Below are positions 22,441-34,158 of a DNA stretch of 64,000 nucleotides, one piece after another. The position numbers and the translations under genes were made by a program. The stretch spans positions 1,126,010 through 1,190,009 of the forward strand of contig JAJEKV010000096.1 of NCBI GenBank assembly GCA_021234155.1, written 5' to 3'. The DNA comes from Isoetes taiwanensis (lineage: Eukaryota; Streptophyta; Lycopodiopsida; Isoetales; Isoetaceae). Under the pieces are notes generated by a model. The model did no database searches. It was given only the letters and a program-made list of their open reading frames with translations, and was not told the DNA's origin. Within the stretch, counting starts at the first letter, position 1; the number at the start of each line of letters is the position of its first letter.

Positions 22441-25400
22441 AACTTATACTAGAAGAGAACTAGGTTACAATATTGAAGCATTGTACTTATACGCCCTCCC
22501 TTGTTATTTTGGGAAGATGTATTATTGCACGTCTTTGAGCTTGCACTTTCTTCAAGGATATAATGCACTTTCATACTTCAAAAATAGTGTTTTCGAAAGG
22601 AGGGATGGTAACCCTAGCCGCTAGTTAGGGCGGTGGCGGCAGCCGCCTGACATCTTGAGCCCACGTCTTGGCAAAGCGAGCTGGAAGAGCAGGTTAATGC
22701 CTGCTTCTGTCTGGCTGGATTCATGCCAGTTGCTCCAGACATTTTTTACCTAGTCTTCATCTCGCAACATGGGCTGGCTCTCAGAACATGGCCGATGCTC
22801 TGAAACTTGTCCTCTGTTTGCATAAGGTTAGATTGGGTAAGAATGGATTCTTCTGTTTCTGCCATTCGATTTGAGACTAGACAGATTGGCTTAGCATTTT
22901 GCAGGCTTTTGGAGGACTCTTAGTGCCTCAGAGCTTCAGCAACAGTGGCTGGATGCTTAAGGCCTGCTTGTTTCTCCTATGTTTGATTAATGCTAGGAGA
23001 TTTTTAGCAGTATTTGAGCTTGGTTTTTTTTTTTTTTTTTTTTTGATTGAAGGCTATATATATTATTTAAAGTATATTAAAGTGTACAAAAAACTTTTTT
23101 CAAGGGAAGTTTAACCCTTAAAAAGCATCAGCTTATGCGGGATGACAGATTAAAATAGATAGAGTAGCTACAAAAGCAAGAAATAAAGTTCATAATGTTT
23201 TGAGTCCTCACTCAATGGATAGATAGGAGGTTCTGATTTGTGCATTTTCTGGCCTTCCCCCTGAAGATGGAATGAAAGACACAGTAAATACACATGCATG
23301 AGCCTGCCATGGCCATATTATATCTGCCTTTGGCATCCTTGGCAGTGCAGATGAGTTCTCTTCTGATGTCATAGTTCTGGTCACAACAGCAGCCACAGGT
23401 ACAAAAGGCATCCAGGTGTGTCGATGTGTCAGCCGGTCCGAAAAACTTAATCCACTCATGATTGATTTCTGCTTTGATATTCTTCCATTCAAGCCTCCTG
23501 GTCAAGATGAATAAGGTATCTGCAACAGCAAACATATCATCCATTAATATTCATAATCCAGCTGATATCATACAATACCTGTTTTATGATCCCCTCCAGT
23601 GGGATAATTTCACAATTAAAAATAAAGCTATTTCTTCCTTTCCAGATTCTCCATAGGAGAATGTAAATTCTCCAATCGGATGGATTGGTAGGCATAAAGA
23701 AGTCTTTGTGGCTCAGGGCAACCAGGTTTTGGCCAAAGATATTGGATGCAAGTTCCAAAACCCATTCCAACCATAGGCAGGTTCTGAATAGGTGTTCTTC
23801 ATCTTCTTTATTAGCCAAGCATCTGTCACATAAATCCGAGTTAGTCATAGCTAAACGAAATCTCTTACAGTTGGTAGCAAGGCCTTTATGCCAAAGTTGC
23901 CACATGAAAGCTTTGATCTTTGGGTTGATGGGGCTGTTCCACATAAAAATCAGGTTTTTCCTTGCTGTTTCCTGGGAGACATCCCATTTTGAATGGACTG
24001 TGATCTCCTGATAGCTCATTAAGAATCTGTAAGCCAGTTTGACTGTGTAACCACTTTTACCATTGTGTTTCCACGAGTCTGGAGAGTGAGACCATCTACC
24101 CTGCAATATGATATTAGTGATGGCTTCATAGAGCAACTTGGTTTGATTATCCTCATCTGCAAGAACGGAAGCCTGAAAGGGAATAATACCATTGACATCA
24201 AATAGGTGGCTGATGAGAGTGATTCCCTTTTGTTTCCAAAGCTTGGCTTGCTCAGGGAAGTGACAAGCCAGGCATAAATTGGGATTATCAAGGATCAATG
24301 CTGGGTTCCAAAAAATTGATTGATCCATCGAGAGACCCTTTTCCCAATTATACATATGTCTGACTTCTTCCCAAGCATAGATCCATTTTTTGATAATACC
24401 TGGAGTTGAAGCAGGGATGGAGAAAGGGAAATAGATAGAGTGAGGCAGCTCCATCTTGAGAATTCTCCATCCATACGGATGACATTTGCTGATATAGTGT
24501 CTGATCAGGATGGATATAGGATGTTTTATCTTGTCATAACAAGCCCTGTAGAAATATTTAGCAGCTAAAGCTAAACCCTGTTTTCTGATGTTAATGGTAC
24601 CGAGACCTCCATTCTTTTTTAATTTGCAGCATTCCTCCATTGAAATCAGGTGCCAGCATCTTTTATTCTGACCACAAGCTATGAACCTGCCAATAATACT
24701 TTGAAGCCTGTTAGTGATCTTCTTGGGGGCCAGAATGACCGAAGATTGATAAACCTGAGAAGAGGAAATCACGAAGTTCGCAATAATAGCTCTCCCGTTT
24801 TTAGAGAGATATTTAGAGTTAAGAGAATCAACCTTTTTATAGAATTTCTCGACTATATCAAGCCATAAATCTGAGGCGTTGCTCCTGATTGCAAATGGGA
24901 TCCCAAGAATCTTGGATTTGGTGCAGGGGGAATAGTACTTACATCCAAAGAGTTGAGCAGCCCGAGTACCTTTGTCGATCTCCCTAGAGTGAATAGCAGA
25001 TTTGAGAGGATTGATTTTGCAACCTGAAACATTGCCAAAATCTTGGAGGATACTCTGGGTATTGATGATGGAACCCTGATCCATGGAGGTTAGAATAAAA
25101 GTGTCATCTGCAAAATGCCCATTTAGGATCTGATCTACTTGTGGATTCTCTGGGAGCTTAAGGCCTTTAATCGAATTATTAATCTTGGCATCTTCCAATC
25201 TGCTGTGCAAAGCTTCCATAACAATTAAAAAGAGGAAGGGTGCTAGAGGACAACCTTGTTTTACTCCTCTTTGGATAGAGAAGAAGGGGCTAGTCTCACC
25301 ATTAATGAGAACTGCAGATCTGGAATTGCTGAGAATGGCATTAAACATACCAATACTTTCCTCATTAAAGCCAAGAGCTCTGCAACGTTTGTAAAGAAAC

Positions 25401-27249
25401 TTCCAGCTGACTGTGTCAAAAGCTTTAGTGATGTCAAGCTTAAGAAGAGCTATGTCTTGATTGGAGTCTTTAGCCCATTGCAAACCCAGGATAGCAGTCA
25501 CCACATTGTCCAAGATGAATCTGTCTTTAAGGTATGCTGACTGGGTGCTGCTAATAGCAGAGTCCAAGATCTTTTTGAGTCTGGCAGCTATGGCACCTGC
25601 AATTATCTTGTAGACAACATTAGTCAAAGAAATAGGTCTGTAGTCTGCAAAAGAGGTGGGAGAGTCAATTTTGGGAATAAGGGTAATAAGACTAGTGTTA
25701 ATCCGAGCATCCAAACGCTTGCAAACCCTGAACTCATTAGCCAAATTGGTAATTCCCATACCAAGAATAGGCCAGGCTTTTTTAAAAAATTCGGCTGGTA
25801 AACCATCTGGGCCAGGGGTCTTACCATTATCCATACCCATAATTACTTCCTTGAGCTCGATTTCTGAGAAAGGGGAAGAGATTAACTCATTCTGATTGTC
25901 GTTTACCTTGTTCCCTATTTTGATAAAAGTATCCATCATCTCTTCGGGACAATCAGAATTAGTACCCATAATATTAGTGAAATGCTCAACCGCTGCTTTT
26001 TTAAGATCTATATCCTCAGAAATAAGATTATCCCCTACTCTGATATCATGGATCTGGTTTCTTTTGATCCTAGTTTTGGTTTTGACAAAAAAATATTTGG
26101 AGTTACACCTCTTATCCTCTTTGAGCTCCTTGATCTTTGCTTTAGTTTTCCACCCTTTAGCAATTTCCAACTCTTCTTTTTCTATCTGGATCTTAATATC
26201 ATTCTGCTGATCAGTTGAAGTAGTGATAAGCCTTTGTCTTAGGCTGGCTAGATTGGCTTGCTTGTTATGATGAATCTCTTTACCCCATTCCTTCAGCCAG
26301 CTTTTTATATGCTTAGCAAGATTGATCCACCACCACATCCAGCCCTGATTAGCATCAGGAGTAGGATGACAATTGTAGATATCTTGGAGCTTGGGCATAA
26401 AGTCATTATGATCAAGAAGGCTGACATTCAGCTTAAAAAAGGATTTTCTCTTATTTTGATCAGCACCACTTAAAATAATTAATTGAGGGTAGTGGTCGGA
26501 AAGAGTATAGCCAGCTAAATTCTCCACCCTGCTACTAATGGTCCAAAAATTTTCACTAAGGTAGAATCTATCATGAAGACAGCAAATGGGATCAGCTCTA
26601 TGATCTGACCAGCTGAAAGCATTAGGCTTGGTCCTAGCTAGCTTAAGATTATGATTATAGAGGAGACTGACCCAAGCATTCATTTCTTGAGGAAGAAGGG
26701 GTCTGAAATTTCTATTTTTCATAAAGCAGTCAGTTACCATGTTGAAATCACCTCCAATAATCAGATCATCAACATCTAAACTTGCTAAGCTAGAGTTAAT
26801 CTTATTCTAGACTAGAATTCTATCAGAAGGATTATGATAAGAGTAGACATTAACTAGGGCTACACTACCTGACCCGATCTTGCAGACCAAAATCTGCCAT
26901 CTACCATTATTATCATTGATCATATGATGAATATGTAGATCAATTCTCTGATTCCAAGCTATTGCTATGCTTGCAGAAGAGTCGTTAGCACTTATAGACC
27001 AAGTTTGAAAATTAGGAGGGAGAGCCCTGGAAATCTTATATTATAATGTTATACCGTAAGTGCGTAGTGTACCGAGCCCTAAATTGGGCGGTCCGGATTA
27101 ATCTACCCAACGGTGTAGATGATGTCACGTTAAAAGCCTTTTTAGTTAGCTTAAAAAAAGCAAAAAAAAAAGGGTTTGGATGTATTAGGGTTCTGTTAGT
27201 TTTTTGTGGCTATGGCGGCCACGGCAGCCACGGTGCCCAAGGGAAAAAA

Positions 27250-27741
27250 TTGGGCGAAAATAGTGACGAAGATCTAGCCTGTGCAGTTAAGTACAAATCA
27301 AATTCCTTCATATTCCTTAGAGGCTGAACTGGGTGATTGTGTAAGAGCAGCCAGTGTGAGGAAGAGGGCTGTTGAGTTGTTGACTGGCAGGTCACTGAAA
27401 GCACTTCCGATATCAGGATTTGATTATGCATCTGTGCTGGGGCAATGCTGTGAAATGGTTATTGGGCATGTGCAAATTCCTGTTGGTATTGCTGGACCAT
27501 TAAAGCTTGATGGCATAGAGTTTATGATTCCAATGGCCACCACAGAAGGTTGCCTTGTGGCCAGTACAAATCGTGGTTGCAAGGCCATATCTCAATCCGG
27601 AGGTGCTACAAGCGTTCTACTACGAGATGGTATGACCAGAGCCCCTGTAGTGAAATTCCCTTCTGCAAAACGTGCAGCAGAACTTAAGTTTTACTTGGAA
27701 GATGAGAACAACTTTCATACCATCTCTACTGTGTTCAACAG
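27250..27741 (+). pseudogene. HMGR: Captured HMG-CoA reductase exon fragment
   Basis: HMG-CoA reductase makes mevalonate, the committed precursor of sterols and isoprenoids. The frame 27281-27741 encodes the start of the plant catalytic domain: [89 protein letters not shown] and [16 protein letters not shown]. It ends FNR at AACAG|GTAACA, a good splice donor. The N-terminal membrane region and all later exons are missing. Linker sequence just upstream (SDEDLACAV) is in another frame, so there is a frameshift. It is a captured fragment and cannot make enzyme, but a chimeric or antisense transcript is possible. Confidence 0.9.
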
Positions 27742-28193
27742 GTAACATATATTTTGCACGTGTTGCTTCATCATATAGCTTTTCGGGTGCCCTGGAAACA
27801 GGGCGTTCTGTGGCATGCAGGGTTCTGTGGCTCATGCATGCCGTCTTGATGTATGTCTTGCGGCCCTGTAATATAAAAAAGCAGAACCATTGTGCATATC
27901 CCTAGCATATCCGGCAAAACAGGTATAGCGACAAATGCATTTCTTAATCTGGAAGATGATTGAAATTTAGAGGAGTAGATTCTTTGGTAGGTAAGTTGTA
28001 CTCATTATTCTCTATTTGCATTGCAGGAACTCCATTCCGGTGAGCTCAAGATGAAAGATGAACACCCCAACTAAGGCAATGCCTTTCTTATTTATGGCTG
28101 TCCATTGGGCTGCAGTTTTCATTTTATGATTTTTCTTTAAGAATCATTGATCAAACTGGACACAAGGTGAGCATATTTTAAGTTTACATTATT

Positions 28194-28410
28194 CCTTAGT
28201 TCTGCAGATCTATTCATAGATTCATCTGAATCATGAGTTCTATTTTATTTGTCACAATAATTCTCAGGCCATTTCTTATCCTAGCTTTTTCTTTATGTTA
28301 TGCCTTCGTTCTACAGATCTTTCCGTAGATCCATTTGAATCATGAGTTCTACTTTATACATCACAATATTATCAGGCCATTTCTTACCTTGCTTTTTCTT
28401 TATGTTATGT
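28194..28410. repeat. ~108-bp tandem repeat inside the Helitron
   Basis: Two units (28194-28302 and 28303-28410) share CAGATCT.TTC.TAGAT.CAT.TGAATCATGAGTTCTA and end in CAGGCCATTTCTTA...GCTTTTTCTTTATGTTATG. Identity is about 85 percent by eye. No coding potential. Confidence 0.8.
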
Positions 28411-29507
28411 TGATACAGAAGCAGCCAGATTTGAGCATGAATTAGGGTATGAAGTTATAGCTGGTAGGGGGTTGCTATGTTCAGAGATGGGGTTATGTTT
28501 CAACAGCAAGGCTTATGCATTGGCATTTTAGAATCCCAAGCCAAAGATCAAAATCCTTTTTTTGACCATGGGAATATTCCAAGAGCTTCAGTTTATTGAT
28601 TTCCAGATTCAAAATGACTGTTAGGCAATATATAGAAGTTTGGGTATTTGTGGATGTCCATATACCAAGCACATGAGACCAAGGTACATTTAATATATTG
28701 CTTGGCCTTAACCTTACAACATGCGTTGCTGGTGCTCAATGCTAGCACGAACAATTTAGCCATATAAAATTTGTGGATCAAAATGGAACAGATAATGTAG
28801 CTGAAGGTGTTCTCGCACTTTGTGGCAAAATAATTTATGAGCCTAGACGTTTGCCGGGAAGCAATACAAAAATTACAGCTTGCTCTTCGATCCAGATAAT
28901 TGGAAATTGGTGTATGACTTAATCATTATATTCTAGCATGTTTTAAGTGAAAGTGATGTGTCATTGACTTCATAGATTTTATAGCTGTGCGTAAATTACC
29001 AGCAAATGCATTCGATCCAGATGCAGTCCCTATACGAACATTTTCGTATGTTAATATTATTTTGTTAATCTTCGCGCCTTTGTAGTGTTCTCAGTTTTCA
29101 AATGAAAGCTTGACAGGTTTCCTCCTACTTGAGCTGCTAACGTTCCATCGCAGTAAGAACGCAATTACAAAACTTAGTTTGACAATTCACAAATAAAGCA
29201 TGAATGTTCTCATAAAGTATGAATGGTCTGTGCATGCATGAATGCTTTCTATCGGTCATTGGTAGTTTCTATAATATACAATCTATTAGAGTACTCCAAA
29301 TTGTTTAGAAAATCAATGAAGGGAAGACGCCTATGAGGAAGAAACCTCAAGGGCTTTTTAAATTCAAAATTCAATGCTTGGTTTTGGACCTGGTAGTTAT
29401 TTTACATAAATGTAACTTAAGAACACACGTTTTGGGGATTGTGAGTTTGGAGATTGGATATAGCATACAACACTACAATACATAAATTACAATGTAATGT
29501 TGATTCT

Positions 29508-29619
29508 GCAATATGGACCTTTGACAAAGAAGGCCAGACATTAAAGTTCCTAGCACAACCTTTTGCAATATGGACCTTTGACAAAGAAGGCCAGACATTA
29601 AAGTTCCTAGCACAACCTT
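29508..29619. repeat. Perfect 56-bp tandem duplication inside the Helitron
   Basis: Units 29508-29563 and 29564-29619 are identical, starting CAATATGGACCTTTGAC and ending CTAGCACAACCTTTT. Perfect identity indicates a very recent event. Confidence 0.95.
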
Positions 29620-29883
29620 TTCCAGGGATGTATATTAGAGGCTCCCTTAACAAGAGCAAACTAATATACACCTTCTAACAAGTGTCTTTATTGAGTGTCC
29701 CATTACAAACTGGCAAGGTGATGTGCTAAAAAATGCAGCTTGCAGCTTCCTGAGCACTAAAGACAAGTAAGAAACATGAAGCTTGATTAGGGATAAAAAA
29801 GCATGGTTAGAGAACAAAGAGTTCGCAGGAAGCTGGATTGGAGGAACAAAGAGGTTCCAAATATTTACAGGTTTCCAAATTAT

Positions 29884-29911
29884 GCCCAGCAACGCTGGGC
29901 ACCATTACTAG
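29884..29911 (+). terminator. Helitron 3' end: hairpin plus CTAG
   Basis: GCCCAGC-AAC-GCTGGGC forms a 7-bp stem. ACCATTA and the terminal CTAG follow, and the next base (T, 29912) is host L1. In Helitrons this hairpin marks the end of rolling-circle transfer. Confidence 0.92.
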
Positions 29912-30064
29912 TGATAATATTATGGTTAAGATAAAAAATCTTATGCTCTTGGATGAATAAAATATCAGGGTTGAGGGAGGAGAGGCAGACTTTTAAACGT
30001 TCCCTTTTAATAATATTATTAATACCTTGGAGATTCCAAGTGATAATTCTAAGGGATTTAAATA

Positions 30065-32308
30065 TTAATATTTGTAAAAGCCTTTGGCCATTCTAGATTG
30101 AATGGCTGAATTCCTGGGACTAACTCTAAGAGGTCCAACATATGCTTTTTTCTGTCCTCTACCTCTTTTCTTAGTTATCTGCTTCCACCCTTCATCATCA
30201 CAAGAGTGAAGAAAATCATTCTCGGAGCTGTTACTCTCGGTGTCAGCCTCAGGATGATTTACTTCTTTAAGGGGGAAAGAAAGAGTTACAAATCCTGTAT
30301 TCAATTTGACTGCCATATTAATATTTTTGAAGACAAAGTTCCAATTACTGTCAAAATACAGTTCATTCAGATCGTAATTGGGAATGAAGTCCTTTTTATC
30401 ATTAGTCTTGGCCTGGGGGATAATAATTTTGCTGCCATTTTGCACCTCATCCTCAAAAGTCTTCTTTTTTGGTCGCCACTCTTGTCTGATAATGAGAGGG
30501 GGTTTGAGGTTCGGGGGGCTTTTATTATCCAAAGGGACCTTCTTAACAGGAATTTCGAAAACAGGGAGCTTAGAATAAACAGTGTTTAAGTCCATAGTTC
30601 TGCTCTCTGAAATCTTGATTTTAACATTCCTCAGCCATCCGGAATTGATATTCTTAGAAATACAGACGGAAGGGAAGTTAGTTTGAGGAACATTAATAGA
30701 GATAATGTCCCCGAGGTTCCCTGCAATAGCCTTAAGATGTGAAAGGGTCCACAGAGCAGGGGGTAAATTAAGGAAAGTAATCCAAGTAGCAGTAGATATG
30801 TAACCACTATTTCCCGGAGTAAAAAATGGGCTCCATCTCATAATATAGAAGTCACAGTTGCTAATTTTGCCCAATTTCTTTTTTAGAATGTGTGAAACAC
30901 TAAAATTATCTTTGCATAAGATTTGAAAGGTTCTGGCATCGATCTTGAGCAAAGATAAAATTGGTATTCTCTGAGTCTTAGTGATCCAGAATTTAACTTC
31001 TCCTAGGGAGGGGCAATTGATAGGGAAGTGGATGATCAGACCTTTTTCACTATACAGATTAACAGCTGTGGAATCTTGAATACCCGACAGATCAATATAA
31101 TCCAAATTATCTTTAGGCATGTCAGAAGGATTATCACAAGAAACCACATTAAGCAAAGCATTTTTATAAGAAGGAAGAGGTTGACCTTTTGCTTTGTCGC
31201 TTTTGCCCAGAATCGGAATCCGGTTACTGACATTCTGCTCACCTACAAAAGTACTTGCTTTGCCGAACCCGGATATGTTTGTACTCGTGCAATTCTTGCA
31301 TTCGCATTGGTCCGTCTAGTAACAGGTCTGCACCCGATGGGAGCCTACTTTTAGCTTGCCTTCGATGCATTTCTATGACCGTGTCATCAGCTTCTTCTCA
31401 TCTCTTAATCAGTTTAATCGAGGCCTTGGAGTTCCACTTAAGATTTTCCAAGTCCATAAGCAGAGCTTTCGCTGAATTGAGAAGTTCATCCATTGATTTC
31501 TGAAAGATGTTATTCTTTAGGCTACAGCAGTCCGACTCAGAGTGGCCTTGCTTCACCATTATCCTCTTGCAAAGATTTCTGTCCATTTCTTGAAGTAATT
31601 CCAGAAAATTCCAAGCCCAGTCACGATCGTTGGCTCTGCCAGAGGCGTAATCCTTCTCTAAAGCCCTCATTTTACCCAAAGTGTCACAAAGCACTCCGTC
31701 CTCCTGAACATCCATGCAGACTGCAGCAGCTCTTTGCTGATCTTGGATAAGCGCGAATGTTATGTATAAGGTTTTCAATTTTTCCCACACCTTATCTTTC
31801 TTATCTTCCAGCCAGAAAATGTTCGTCCATTCATCATCCTCCACGATTCTGAGGGCCTTTTCTTTGTCGATTGAGTTTTTGGAGGGCCCCGAACCATTTT
31901 TTCCTTGTCTGTAAGACATGACTAATTTTCCCCGGCAAATCTCCACACAAGAATCTATAGATCTGTGAAGAACCAGGCTGGCCTGAGGTCGAAAAACTCT
32001 GTCCAATGTAGAATGGGCTCGATCCCAAACCGTTCCAGTACCGAAATTTGAAAGAGATTTCTTGAAAATCTGCCTAAGGCTAGATAGCCAGAGTTATGGG
32101 CCGAAACTCTTAAAGAACCTACCCTATCAAAGCAAAGAATACTCAGATAATGACTGCTAAAAGCTGATCTGCTAAATCCTATTCTCGTTCTAGAGTTGTA
32201 CGATTGAATAATTATACTATCTAATGCTGCCACTGTCACATCAAAGCCATTGGGGGGCTCCGGGAAGCCCAGACCCTGGAGAACAGCCTCCAAGAAGGCC
32301 TCATCCAT
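30065..32308 (-). pseudogene. L1 ORF1 (frameshifted, DUF4283-like middle)
   Basis: The first ATG in frame is at 32308 (MDEAFLEAVLQGLGFPEPPN), in a frame open to 31955. A second frame (32006-31398) continues with a Leu/Lys-rich, probably helical region. A third (about 31290-30065, 363 codons from its first Met) contains GLIIHFPINCP, FQILCKDNFSV, FYIMRWSPFFTPGN and WITFLNLPPALW, the fold and spacing seen in the DUF4283-type RNA-binding domain of plant L1 ORF1. It ends in a basic tail. ORF2 overlaps its end. At least two frameshifts are needed to join it. Confidence 0.75.
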
Positions 32309-33916
32309 TGGGTCTGGTACTCTCACGGAGTTCGAGGCGCCAAATGTAGCGCCCAACGTTCATATCGTCCTCAACTTACTCCCCACCTTGAGCTTGGTTT
32401 TTCAGTTCCAGCTATCATCCATTTTCTTGCACATAATGGCAGGCATTGCACTCAATGCACAGGGAAGCCGCACTCCTTGTGGTTTGGACTGCACTCACTG
32501 CAGTTGCAGAATCAGGCCATATCAATATGTCAGGGGACGTTGGAGCTTTTGGGTTGCTTGCTTTAATACTGGTTAAAATCCTTGAAGAACTCTAGACACT
32601 TGGCTTGATTTTTCAGATCTGATAAGGTCATCTATTCTGCTCATATTCTGCTCATATGGTTATGGCTTCAGCTGTGAACCAGTGCTGCACTCACTGCAGC
32701 CATGGTTATGTACTACGGTTGTGTCTGCACTCACTGCAGCACTACTTTTCTTGGGCTATTACCATGACAGGAGGGGACATAGAATGGCTTATTTTTGGTC
32801 TTGTGTGTTAGGGGTTTTTTTCCCTTCTCTATCCCAGCTAGAGAGGATGACATGGTGATCCGTACAGGTCAGATTGGTAAAGCAAGATATACAGGACGGG
32901 AGACCTGTGTCTCTTGTAGCTACAACACATATACTGTTGAAATGTTAATGCCTTCAAATCTTCCGGGGGTGTGCTTCAGGAGGTAGATACTATTGAAACA
33001 AATATTTTGTTCACTGCAACTCCTATTTGTCATGACGGGGCTGCCATGAGTCTGCGGGGCTGCAGCATCTTACTGGAGGCTTCTCTGGAAAATTTCCATT
33101 AGAATTGTGATTGGCTTTTTCCTGTAGTATTCAAAACTGTTGAATATATGTTACTTTGCCTTGAAGCTCTACATGGAAAGAGTAGCCTAGTCTATAGTAC
33201 CTTTATTGTAGAGAAGAGGTTGAGGCAGTTATACAAGTGGAGTAGCGGGTTGCTCTAATAGTGGAGGGAGCTCTTGTTGACATGCCTATAGTACCTTGCT
33301 AGTGGGAAGACAGCTGGCAATCTTGCCTAGTACAGTTCTACTTCTGCTTAAAATCTTGCGGGTTGGGCTTCTTGGTAGTGGAGCGTATTCCTGGAAGAGC
33401 AAGTAAGCCTCGATAGTACTGCTAGTAGGAGAAGAAGGCAGATCTTCAGGCGTTCTCATACAATCAAGAGCGACTTGCCTATCTTATTCCTCTAGGTAGT
33501 CCTTCGGCTACGTTCTTCAAGATCTTGAGGAATAATTTTGATTGCACTCTACAAGTGCTATTACCTTCCCATAGTACCTACAATAGTTGGGAAGAAGGCC
33601 ACGCCCTCTAGTACTGGCTGAGGAGCATCTCATTTTGCAGGGATGAAGAAGAGGTTGAGAACCTTGACCATAGTACATGGACGTGATCTTAGGGTAGTTT
33701 TTCAGTTTGATGGCTGCGTGTATTTTTTGTTACAATTCTTTCTATCTGGTGACCAAGAGCATTGTATACTTCCTATCTGGCCTATTGTGGAGCCCACAAG
33801 AAGTTCGTGTACCTTGTTTTCATATTAATCAAAAAAATCTTACCCTCAAAAAAATAAAAAAATAAAATAGTATTTACAAAAAAACTTGGAAGTCTCGACA
33901 ATATTAATATGCTGAT

Positions 33917-34061
33917 TCTTGTCAAATTTAAGGATGAAGAAGCAAGAAATAAGGTATTTCAAAATAGGGCTTCCCTTAAGGGGCATAAAATCTGGATTGA
34001 TTCAGATTTAACTCTTGCACAATTGGAAGTCAAGGAGAAAGAATCGATAAATCATCTTTAA
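33917..34061 (+). pseudogene. ORF1-like RNA-binding segment in unit 2
   Basis: The plus frame reads VKFKDEEARNKVFQNRASL, KGHKIWIDSDLTLAQLE and ends KEKESINHL-stop. The pattern VKF..E..RN.VF.NR..LKG..I.ID.DLT.AQLE is what follows the coiled coil in L1-type ORF1 proteins. The same block is in unit 1 (16145-16270), with a deletion after ASV. The upstream coiled coil survives only before unit 1 (14861-15240). Confidence 0.4.
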
Positions 34062-34158
34062 TCTGAAATCATTGTCCAAGTCATTAGCTCATTGCATTCA
34101 TTTGGCCTCTTCATCAGTCAACCCTACATAAACATGGGCTTCTACACTTTTCCACACC

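Larger units (their letters stand above)
27034..29911 (+). mobile_element. Helitron carrying gene fragments, inserted in L1 ORF2
   Basis: The 5' end is TC (TCTTATATTATAATG) after a host A. The 3' end is CTAG before a host T, preceded 7 nt earlier by the hairpin GCCCAGCAACGCTGGGC (29884-29900; 7-bp stem, 3-nt loop). These are the textbook Helitron termini and AT insertion site. Removing 27034-29911 rejoins L1 ORF2 in frame (FYLNHNI + IISRALPPNF). The 2.9-kb interior has no Rep/helicase, so it is non-autonomous. It carries an HMG-CoA reductase exon in the same orientation as the Helitron. Other exon-like bits at 28420-29060 were not identified. Confidence 0.92.
23537..30060 (-). pseudogene. L1 ORF2: endonuclease, RT, zf-RVT (interrupted)
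   Basis: The N-terminus lies at 30060-29912 (RIITWNLQGINNIIKRERLK, DILFIQEHKIFY), beyond the Helitron. It resumes at 27033 with ISRALPPNFQTW, then LIIGGDFNMV (26790-26740) and an open frame of 1067 codons to 23537. The RT motifs are KTPGPDGLPAEFFK, DYRPISLTNVVYKI, LKLDITKAFDTVSW, GVKQGCPLAPFLF and NGHFADDTFILT (DD intact). The zf-RVT at the end has INPKIKAFMWQLWHKG and LCDRCLANKEDEEHLFRTC. A TAG at 26809-26807 stands where the endonuclease usually has Trp. Apart from the Helitron and this stop, ORF2 is intact. Confidence 0.92.
23024..32387 (-). mobile_element. Full-length L1-type LINE (minus), split by a Helitron
   Basis: A T-run of 21 (23024-23044) is the poly(A) tail of a minus-strand element. 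TTGAGCTTGG flanks it on both sides (23014-23023 and 32388-32397), a 10-bp target duplication. Subtracting the Helitron (27034-29911) leaves about 6.5 kb, the normal size of a plant L1. The order from the 5' end is a short 5' UTR, ORF1 (from about 32308), overlapping ORF2 (endonuclease, RT, zf-RVT), and a ~490-bp 3' UTR. A few indels and one nonsense codon inactivate it. Confidence 0.9.
22591..33866 (+). mobile_element. Host retroelement of the L1 nest (~1.9 kb of its own)
   Basis: It is bounded by AATAGTGTTTTC (22585-22596) and AATAGTATTTAC (33867-33878), a likely target duplication inside unit 2. Its own sequence is 22591-23023 plus 32398-33866. The start is GC-rich (AGGGATGGTAACCCTAGCC...GGCGGTGGCGGCAGCCG) and the end is A-rich (ATCAAAAAAATC...AAAAAAATAAAAAAATAAAA). 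I see no RT or other domain, so this may be an internally deleted LINE or a retrocopy. CTGCACTCACTGCAG occurs three times between 32480 and 32750. Confidence 0.55.

Noticed and set aside
28420-29060. Further HMGR exons after the splice donor at 27741
   Set aside because: Candidate blocks do not match the expected continuation of the HMGR catalytic domain; left unidentified.
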